Source of the DNA: Klebsormidium nitens
Lineage: Eukaryota > Streptophyta > Klebsormidiophyceae > Klebsormidiales > Klebsormidiaceae
Assembly (NCBI GenBank): GCA_000708835.1
Contig: DF237337.1
Coordinates: forward strand, 1-64,000
Reading direction: 5' to 3'
Length of the DNA: 64,000 nucleotides
Both the position numbers and the translations under genes were made by a program. The notes under the pieces are model-generated. The model ran no database searches, was not told the origin of the DNA, and worked only from the letters and a program-made list of their open reading frames with translations. This document shows, piece after piece, positions 56,324 through 64,000 of the stretch. Positions within the stretch are counted from its first letter, which is position 1. The number at the start of each line of letters is the position of its first letter.

Positions 56324-58269
56324 CAATTGGAAGAACTCAGTACAGTGTCGTAGTTGGTTGTGGCCTTTCACTGGTCTGTACACTAAATGTTGCGTAATTG
56401 GTGCGACTACCTACTTTGGCATGGTTGAGACGCGCATCAACCCTGAGCTACCGACACCAAGCCCTGATCCGGACCGTTATACAGCTTCTTCACAAGCAGG
56501 ACTCAGCTCATGGTCCAAACTGTCAGGGAGGACTCCAATAACGCCGAGTAGTAAACTTAGAACAAGCTCGATCACGGAATAACCAGTGCTTTGGAGGTTA
56601 CAAGCATAGCAGTCCATTGAACGATGAACTCTCCAAGTATTGTTATTCGCCGTTGACGTTATTCTTGTCGCACGCGGTCGATTGTCATGAACGTATTAGT
56701 ACGTACTATGCTGGCGCAATCCTGCACCCGGGCAGTGCCCACATGTGTCACAGTGTGAAACCTTTCAAATTGTGTAGGCCCGGGCCCGCCGGCGCGCACC
56801 AAACTTACAGCAAGCGCGTTATATGATCTCTAGTTCGACTCAGTATAAGCTGCTGCGGTGCATTGTGCAGCTGAGACAAGCGCGCCGGCGCATGAATATT
56901 GCATGACTCCCTGCACATATTGGAAGCCGCGTTAAGGCGCAGGCTTTAAGTCTCTTCTTGGAGTGTAAGTTCGGGTAATGATGCAGATTGTCACTTAAGT
57001 TTCAGTACGTACGTTACAGGACAACATTGGCCGTTCCCCGATATCAAGCTTCGCATGCTCATCATGTTGCCAGTTGACACGAATGGTTGTGGCCGGGCTT
57101 GCAAAGCATGCATGGCGACTTGAACTTTAGTACGGTAAGGACTCACATCAACCGATACTAAGGCCGCGGACGTACTTTTGATATGCAATCGTTCCTAGGC
57201 TGCCAGTGGCGAGCTCGAGTGTTAAGACTCGAGTGTTAATACTGACATTCAATAAAACTTAACGCGGGCCGCGCGGCTTAGACATGCATAGCTGCTTAAT
57301 TATCCGTTATAGACATCAATTAATCCCATGCAGTTTGACGACGTAGTGATGATTCTGAGCTTAGTCTCACCATATTTAGGCAGATATTTGGGAGTGTAGA
57401 GCAACACGTATAACACACAAGTAAAGTGCTCTCGACGAGCTGTATGCAAGCTGCAATCAGGCCGCGCTCAGGAGATGCTCCGGTCAGCGAGTAGAGTTGG
57501 AATGAAAGGCTCTCATTTCAGAACAGCTGATTAGCGTTCCCGTTTAGCATCTGCGCTCCATCCCACTGAACGCCTGCAACTCGCTTGGAACTCTTTGGGA
57601 ACAAAAAACGTCTAGGCGAGAAACCCAGATATACTGATGTTTTCTGGCGTGCGGCTTCTGGGAACGAATTTTAAACGCACCCTTCAAAACATACTGCGCG
57701 TGCTTATTTGCCCTGGTTGGAAGCAGAAAGACCCAGATCCACTCCTCCCCGGGGAGTGGGGCTCTGCGCTCAATCATTTTTCTGATACAGAACCGCGGCA
57801 ATATCGCGCTTATCCTGTAAGACCTTAGCTACTAGCGCCTGCTAATTGAAGTCGGTCCGGGCCTGCTGAAGACTGAGACACTTCCAACCGGCTCAAACCA
57901 TTCCGAGTAGTACGATCCTACTGCTGGCCACCCGTTATACGGTGGAAGTTTGCTGAGTGCCGTCGCGCTTCGGGCGCGCGGCTTGGCGGCTCGCGGCACG
58001 GCGGCCGCGCTGTCTTCATTTCCCTGCGCAGCCGCTTCCGCTTTAGCTTTCGAGCTCCTCTTAGGCTACACGAAGCTGCACCTGAGTACACGTCACGCGT
58101 TGCCATCGTTGCTCGGCTTAGCCAGGGTCCTCCTGATGAAGTGAAAAGAAAGTAGCATGCCTGTCCCGTAGAATCCGCTTGTACGTGGACCGAAAATCAA
58201 GAAGTTCCAGGACACCAGGGTTCAGGTCGTGTTGGCTTGAAATTTAACCCCGGCACCGCGATCTGGTAC
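56324..58269. other. Gene-poor region after ECH2, first part
   Basis: No gene supported. It begins with the 3' flank of ECH2. A CCCGGGCCCGCCGGCGCGC palindromic block lies at about 56779-56797. The 57640-57830 stretch is open on both strands without a recognised product, and 57950-58140 is GC-rich and open but alanine-rich only. Confidence 0.4.
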
Positions 58270-58545
58270 TGTTCTGCTCGAGGTGGCGAAACGTAACTGT
58301 ACCTGGACGTGTGTAAGTAACACACTGATCAGATGAGCATCTGGGCAAAGAAGCCAAGAAGCCTTCTTCGCTGGTCAAAAATGAGGCAATCTGTGCCCGT
58401 CATCTGACGAAAGATGGTGGCCAAGCAAACTCAACTCGATCGGGTTGGGTCAGACGCGTCTCATATATCTGCGGCGTCGTGAGTTGGGAAGTAGGCTGCT
58501 GCCGACTGGCAATTAGCTTGCGCACCATTGCCTGGTTCTACGCCG
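58270..58545 (+). repeat. Dispersed repeat, copy A
   Basis: Shares with copy B (63100-63390, same orientation) the words GCCTTCTTCGCTGGTC, GATGGTGGCC/GATGATGGCC, GTCAGACGCGTC/GTCAGGCGCGTC, TCTGCGGCGTC and TGGCAATTAGCTTG/TGGCATTGAGCTTG in the same order, plus an outer TCGAGGTGGC/TTGAGGTGGC word. About 270 bp, moderately diverged; no coding frame recognised. Probably remnants of one mobile or duplicated element. Confidence 0.75.
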
Positions 58546-59948
58546 TCTGTGATTCAATGTACGCCCAGATTTGTGGCTTTAAAGCACCGAATCTAAATGA
58601 GGCAAAACAAGACCAATCGGCGTCAGAAGCCGGGCTCTTAGCATCGAGAGTCGGAATCAGCCGACGAGAGCTTGTGAAACCGTGACCTTGGTTGATTTTG
58701 GGTCTGATCGCTTTTAAGAGAATTTGTCCCGTCAATTCTCACTGTAACCTTGAACGCGAAGAGGTGTTTGAGACAGTGCTCACGACGGAGATCTCCCAGA
58801 GGACACCTCACAGCATCAGGTGACACTAGTGGAAACACATAATGCATCAAAGCTGCAGCGACAAGTGAGGAGTACGTGGCAGGTAGCCAACTTACATAAG
58901 CTCCGCATTATCACGGCCGCTCGCCGGCGGGGGCCTTTCCATGTCACCAGATTCTGAACGGACCGGCTTGGCGCCTTCATACGGCCGCTTCGAGTTCGAT
59001 TCTTGCCGGGGCGATCGTAAGCGAGCCGGGACTTTCGTGGCCTTAAGCTTCCCGAAACACTTCCTTAGCTTATGCCTCCCGGGGCGACCGCTGAAAGTTG
59101 CTGAACGGGAAATTTAGAGGCGTATATCGATGGGATTACAGGAACCTGGTCCAGAAGGATCTGTCGGAAGTTCCATCTTCCGTACTTGGATTCTGAGAGT
59201 AAGGAGAGTCCCTGGCGTGTTACAGGGACAGAATCTCAAGGCAGGCCTTTACGTCTCCAAGCCGGCCTCTTGCGAAGCCAACAATTCTTTCTTTTGGGCC
59301 GAGAAAAGGGTACTCCAGCCAAACGTTCGACAAGCGAAGCCGATGATGCTGACGAGCTCAAGGTTCATGAAACTGGTACCATAACAACTTCGAGGCGATA
59401 AGCGATGGGCGAACGATTCTGATCATCAAGGGCTTTAAATTTGTCCAAGTTGAAAGGTGCAACCACGAAGGTCACAAGAGGCGCGAGTTTGGCGCTTGAG
59501 GCATGCCCACGGTTGCGTATCAAATTTGTTGGCGTCGTTCTAGCTTTCTTCCTGGAGAAACTCCATGCGATGTCAGCTCATCACAGCCTGTTCTCAGTCA
59601 AGTGTCAAGCTTACTCTATTAGGCACGTTTCAAAACGGATTTCAGTCCCCTTGTGTTCCTACACTCACTTCGGAATGCGCATATGAAACTGGGATCAAGT
59701 GTCCTGTAGCCGCTCGCAATGCGACAAAAATAAAGCCGCCCAGCTTAATTCGCCCACTCATATTTTGAGGTCTATTTGATCAGCGCAAAGTTACATCAAA
59801 GCCCATAAAAGATAACAAGACGTCTTGCGACAGAAGCCTGTCGCGGTCTCTTTCCTGAACCTGGAAAAGCTGCTGATCGAGAGTCATTCAACGTTAAAGC
59901 TTATTTCTGACGCCAACGACGTCACTGAAGACGTCATCGATCAGACAT
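58546..59948. other. Gene-poor region, second part
   Basis: No gene supported. At 59186-59401 a plus-strand frame is open and hydrophilic (GTPAKRSTSEADDADELKVH), and could be an isolated exon, but it has no recognised homology. Near 58985-59100 the word CCGGGGCGA recurs twice. Confidence 0.35.
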
Positions 59949-60377
59949 TTAAGAACACAGCTCGCCCAGATACCGAAAGGCAGCGGACTTGCTGATCAAA
60001 GTCCCACTGACAGACTGCCCAGAAGAGAGATACTGTGTGTGATTAGCTTCGCGCCGAAAAGAAGCGTCGAGAAACCCAGTGAGATTGAGGGACAGCGCCG
60101 TTTGCAACGTACCATGGCAGCCTTCCAGATTGCGACGGGTGATGATTTCTGAGGTTTTGACAGTGGCCCTGGCTTCCGGACCGTCCGACAGGCCTTCAAA
60201 AGAGAAGCCCTCTTTCCACTGCACGCTCAAGTTACTTTCTATTACTTTAAAAAGTAGAAAGCGAGCTTGCAGCTCCTTTTCTGGTTTGAAATTGAGCAGC
60301 ACGGGCGTAAAAGACTGCTCGCTGTTGGTTCTAGAACCATGCTTATAGATAGTCTGGCACAGCGTACTACTAGGTCA
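59949..60377 (-). CDS. Possible coding exon of an unidentified gene (minus strand)
   Basis: The minus strand is open for about 142 codons. The first 90 have protein-like composition (TPVLLNFKPEKELQARFLLF, NLSVQWKEGFSFEG) and codon use like the real exons, and a good donor (CATG followed by GTACGT) lies at about 60110. Partner exons and homology were not found, so this may be chance or a gene fragment. Not assigned to any family. Confidence 0.25.
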
Positions 60378-61738
60378 GTCATCAACCAACGGCGACAACG
60401 TACAAACCCCTCTACGTGATCCAAACGGACTAGATGCCAGCCGTTCTATGACCAGAGGTCTTTTCGAATCCTAAGTATCAACGTGGCGTCAGATCCGGCC
60501 AACTTCATGTGGCAAGGTGCCAGTTTCTGAGGGTATCATAGCCACAACCGAATGCTTCGCAAAACGCAGTTGAGTAGATTGGCGGCGCGAGTACAGGTAG
60601 ATCCATAATTTGCCTCGATTGCGTAACCGCTAGTGCTTCGAAGCTGACTGGCTTCAAATATCAAGTCCGTAGGGATCTTCCAAAGCTACCTGTTCTAGCT
60701 CGGCACGCACCATCGCATCTCAATAGGCGCGGCGATCAGGATTAGTTTCTAGGTCCTTCATGCTGATGAGAATCCGGCTTCAGAGAAGGATAGTAAGAAG
60801 GGCCCAAAACCATGGATCAGCTCCGAGACCCAATCGGCCGGGTCCTGGCGGGTATATCAGTGAACCCCACCAACAATCATCGATCTTCAGTGCCTTCCAG
60901 GAGACGCATGTAAAAAGACTCGTTGCGGAATTTTTGGCGCTGCGGCGCCACTCTTATGGTTAGAAGCTAGCCACGAAGAACTTGCGTATCGTTATTCTGA
61001 TTTTTGGCATATACAGCCGAGTATGCGATGATAAACGAATCAGAAAGTTCGTGGGGAAATTGCTTCGTAAACGCGGAAAGACCTGGCGGAGTTAGAAAGG
61101 CTCGATTCACGATGCGAGGCTCTCGAAAGGACGAAAACGACGAGGTCCGATGCCTTTACTAGCATTACGGCAAGGACGGCTCGGGTCAACGCTGTGTCCT
61201 ATCATACGCGTCTGGTGGCCGGGTTCTGCTTCCTCTGTCAAGCGACGGCGAGCGGAAAAGGTCGAAGGTGGACAGATGTCACAGGGTGGCATAGCTAGGA
61301 AACAGGCAGCCATGAAGGCTTCGTCGAAGATTTCGAAATTTTTGGCAAAGGAGTCGCCAGCTCGTGAAGTTTACAATTTGAGTGGCGGCAAGATTGAGAT
61401 TGTTGTTCTTGACGCTTGACGACGTGGCCTCGGCCTGCGCATAAGACCATCTCTGAGCAGTGCAAACACGGCCCACTTGATGGCCGCCTCTTCATCGGCA
61501 CTTATCTCCCCAGATATACAAAGTCCGCAGAGCAAAAAGAGAGACATTAAAGGATTCTACCGCATCCCTGTTGGGCTGAACTTTGGGGCAATCAGATCCA
61601 TAGATGGAGGAGCCTAGTATGCTCATCGGTCATACCGGAGAGCTGGGCGCATCTTCCAAATGTTGCTACGTCTCCAAATTTGTTTGTCGAGAGATCAACA
61701 AAGCGGAAGCCGATGCTGTCACCTCAGGAGGTTAGAAG
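60378..61738. other. Gene-poor region, third part
   Basis: No gene supported. A plus-strand frame ending at 61419 has a lysine-rich stretch (RKQAAMKASSKISKFLAKE) but no start context or relatives that I recognise. Confidence 0.35.
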
Positions 61739-61870
61739 AGCGCCCCGACGACGTTTGAAAATCAGAGCAAGCGCTCCGGGAGACGGTTTTGAAAACTGAA
61801 TAGCGCCCCAGGAAGTGGTTCCATCTCAGAAATGCGTCCCGGGAGACGGTTCCCGGGTGACAAACGCGCC
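61739..61870 (+). repeat. Decayed 31-bp minisatellite, about 4 units
   Basis: Units beginning GCGCCCC/GCGCTCC/GCGCCCC/GCGTCCC/GCGCCGC start at about 61740, 61771, 61803, 61834 and 61865, a period of 31-32 bp. Shared body: CGGGAGACGGTT followed by an A-rich GAAAACTGAA-like end. Confidence 0.75.
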
Positions 61871-63099
61871 GCGCCTCGGTAGCCAATCTGGTACGTATGC
61901 GCAAACAAAGAGTTTTGGCTGCTATCGAGGGTGTCTAACGGACTTCAGTGTCACGTTAGCAGATGGGTACCCGGCCTTTAACCTCGTTCCGAGGCTGTTT
62001 ACAGCCCAATCCTGGTTAGTGGCCCTCGATCCAATTTCTAACTAGCCCATAAGGAGCCCAAAAGCTTCCATGGTTGAGGGCGGAAAATTCCTGTTGGAGG
62101 CTGCCAGCGAAGGGGCGCGGGACGCACCTGCGGGGACGCGGCCGCGTGCTCCCGCGCGCGCTTTGTATCTTCGCAGCGCTATGCGCAGATTCTGGACCGC
62201 TTGTTCGCAGACTTCTCAGGCCCTCGCGTTTGTAATGAGCGGGTGCGAGGGCCAATGAATGAGGCTCGACGTGAAGCATTCCACACCAAGGGAAGACCCA
62301 AAACCAGATGAATGTCCGGAAGCCTTCTGAGAATCTATTTCCTACTCCTTGTTTCTTAGTCTCAAAAGTGCAGTAAGAGCCAAATAGGTGAGTCGATTTG
62401 CTAGCAGCTCAGTTCGCCGCGACGTTTATTGGTAGTAGCAGCTAAGAGTGCACCACCAGACTAGAAGCTCTACTCATGGCCCTTGAAGGATTGAAGCGAA
62501 ACATTTGATAAGGCAGGTATTTTTCACGATCTCACCACCCGCTTTGGTCAACGTACAGGCAAAACAGACCGAGGCAGACGATTCAAGTGCAGTTACATAC
62601 GACATTCAATTGGAAGCTTTACTGCTAGGATAGAGGCCGCGCCCCTGATACTCGGGTCTGCCGCATGTACGCAGACTGCTGTGCGCAAAGTACTGGATAC
62701 GATCGTGCAGGCACGCCGGAAGATCAAGCTCCGAAATCTTGTTTCTGCATTATGAGGCGTCTATCACTCAACATTCCAAATCAAGTTGTTGCCAGCTGAT
62801 TGGATCAAACATCATTGCCGTTGCAGAGCAGCACTCACTTTACAACCTGACCCACGAAGCAAAAAGCTCCCCAGGACCCACGTTGAGAATCTACTGCTCC
62901 GACCCTTTACGAAGCTATTGGATATCAAGTGTCATTGATCGGATTAGCATCGCCGGAAATTCTCGTCATGGAGGGAAAGGATTCTTTCCGTCTCCCAGTA
63001 AGGTCGACGCTTATACGTACACCAGAGAGGAGTGCACCAGGCCGTCATCAGGTTAACGGTATGTTTGACACGGAAGCCCACTGAGATCTTGTGGTGTTC
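61871..63099. other. Gene-poor region, fourth part
   Basis: No gene supported. At 62170-62260 a stretch after a CGCAG acceptor-like site reads RYAQILDRLFADFSGPRV on the plus strand and may be a stray exon. At 62739-63056 a 105-codon plus-strand frame is open but unrecognised. Confidence 0.35.
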
Positions 63100-63390
63100 G
63101 GCTTGAGGTGGCTTAACATTCTGCGCCGGGACACTGTAACAAACAGAAGAATAAGGCAGGGAATGGACCTTCGGGCGGAAGGTTGAAGAGGCCTTCTTCG
63201 CTGGTCGAAGTTAGGCCAGCAGTTTTTTTTCCAAAATCACTCGTTTGACAGAGGATGATGGCCCGGCAAATTATGCTCATACTCGTTGAGTCAGGCGCGT
63301 CCCATGTTTCTGCGGCGTCAAGAGCTTGAAGGACGTTGCTGTCGCTGCCACTTGGCATTGAGCTTGTGCATCACTGCCTCTTTGACACAA
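63100..63390 (+). repeat. Dispersed repeat, copy B
   Basis: Second copy of the element at 58270-58545, 4.8 kb downstream and in the same orientation. It has a T-run (about 63223-63230) and an insertion relative to copy A near its left third. Confidence 0.75.
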
Positions 63391-63679
63391 TTTAGGTACC
63401 GAGCCATGAGGCGAAGCTCAGTTTGGAGGACTATAAGAGTCGAAGTTCTCAGCCGGCAACCTAGTTGGCTGATATCTTACCGGCTATGGGCTGCATTAGG
63501 TTGGCAAGTACGACGTTCAGAGCTGCTTCCGCTTCCTAGTCTACAAAAAGCGCCGTGTTCTTACAAACATAAAGGGTGGACTTGCTCTCGTGAAGCCTCG
63601 TGGTTCCATCTTGATGACACAAACATTGCCGAGACAGCGGTGAAAACGGAGACACCTACATGATCGAGGTACGACAACG

Positions 63680-63706
63680 TTCTTCTTCTTCTTCTTCTTC
63701 TTCTTC
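63680..63706 (+). repeat. (TTC)n microsatellite
   Basis: About nine TTC units in a row (poly-Glu/poly-Ser if translated). Simple sequence repeat in gene-poor DNA. Confidence 0.9.
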
Positions 63707-64000
63707 CTCTCTCGTGCAATCCCAATCAGCGGAAATGCACCAACGTACCGTTCCCCAACTTCGGAGTTGCGATATAACCACGGACAGAGGGTTCCACGTC
63801 ACATGCTCTGAAGCTCCAGTCAAGCCCACAATGAGATTTCCCTTCAGAAATTGGCTTCGGATCGTGAGGCGTGCTGACGGCGGAGTATCAACTCCAACGG
63901 TCATCAGTCTGCTTTCATTGCCAACGATAAGACAGACTTACAATGCGGACACAAGATTACACTAAAGTCGGAGTCCTGTGCCGGCCTTTGAGACATTCAG
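63707..64000. other. Right-edge sequence
   Basis: Nothing recognised. A plus-strand frame runs from before the microsatellite to 63965 but its composition is not informative. Confidence 0.3.

Noticed and set aside
58985-59025. GTTCGATTC T-loop-like word followed by GGGGCGA
   Set aside because: No matching acceptor stem, D-arm or anticodon arm upstream.
1-64000. CRISPR arrays, rRNA genes, bacterial operons
   Set aside because: None seen; the sequence is eukaryotic with spliceosomal introns.

Overview
The window looks like nuclear DNA of a streptophyte (green lineage) eukaryote, most plausibly a streptophyte alga of the Klebsormidium type, or possibly a bryophyte. The evidence is intron-rich genes with GT-AG introns, GC-rich third codon positions, plant-like protein families (importin-9, a group 1 Em-type LEA protein, a plant-type peroxisomal hydratase), a betaine-lipid methyltransferase, and a ciliary WD40 protein, which implies motile cells. 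The species assignment is inference.

Layout. At 1-145 (minus) is the N-terminus of a group 1 LEA protein cut by the window edge, with ACGT/G-box motifs upstream. Then come a GT90/CAP10 glycosyltransferase (1498-4599, minus, 3 exons), importin-9 (5600-15613, plus, 14 exons), a single-exon F-box-like/LRR protein (16951-18507, minus), a stand-alone BtaB-like betaine-lipid N-methyltransferase (19697-23489, minus, 7 exons), a class V aminotransferase/cysteine desulfurase-like protein (25027-27743, plus), and CTF8 (29378-30054, minus, 2 exons). A small unidentified reading frame (30216-30497, minus) is followed by PP5 protein phosphatase (30913-38617, plus, 12 exons), sphingolipid delta-4 desaturase (40287-42624, minus, 2 exons), CFAP52/WDR16-like ciliary protein (44228-51355, minus, 12 exons) and peroxisomal enoyl-CoA hydratase 2 (52033-56323, plus, 11 exons). 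From 56.3 kb to the right edge the sequence is gene-poor and holds only repeats and weak coding candidates.

The genes are mostly unrelated housekeeping functions: nuclear import, protein O-glycosylation, lipid synthesis, sister-chromatid cohesion, chaperone-linked phosphatase, sphingolipid desaturation, motility and peroxisomal beta-oxidation. They do not form a pathway cluster. Splice models were built by hand from reading-frame continuity, GT/AG sites and remembered family sequence. For seven multi-exon genes every junction keeps phase from start to stop.

The most striking pattern is not a gene. At 12 exon edges in five unrelated genes, the exon end together with its splice site recurs one to four times inside the adjoining intron, as decayed tandem echoes (about 23 copies, 48-202 bp apart). 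Several echoes still read as the same peptide and keep usable splice sites. This looks like a recurrent duplication process acting across exon-intron boundaries, and I have not seen it described.
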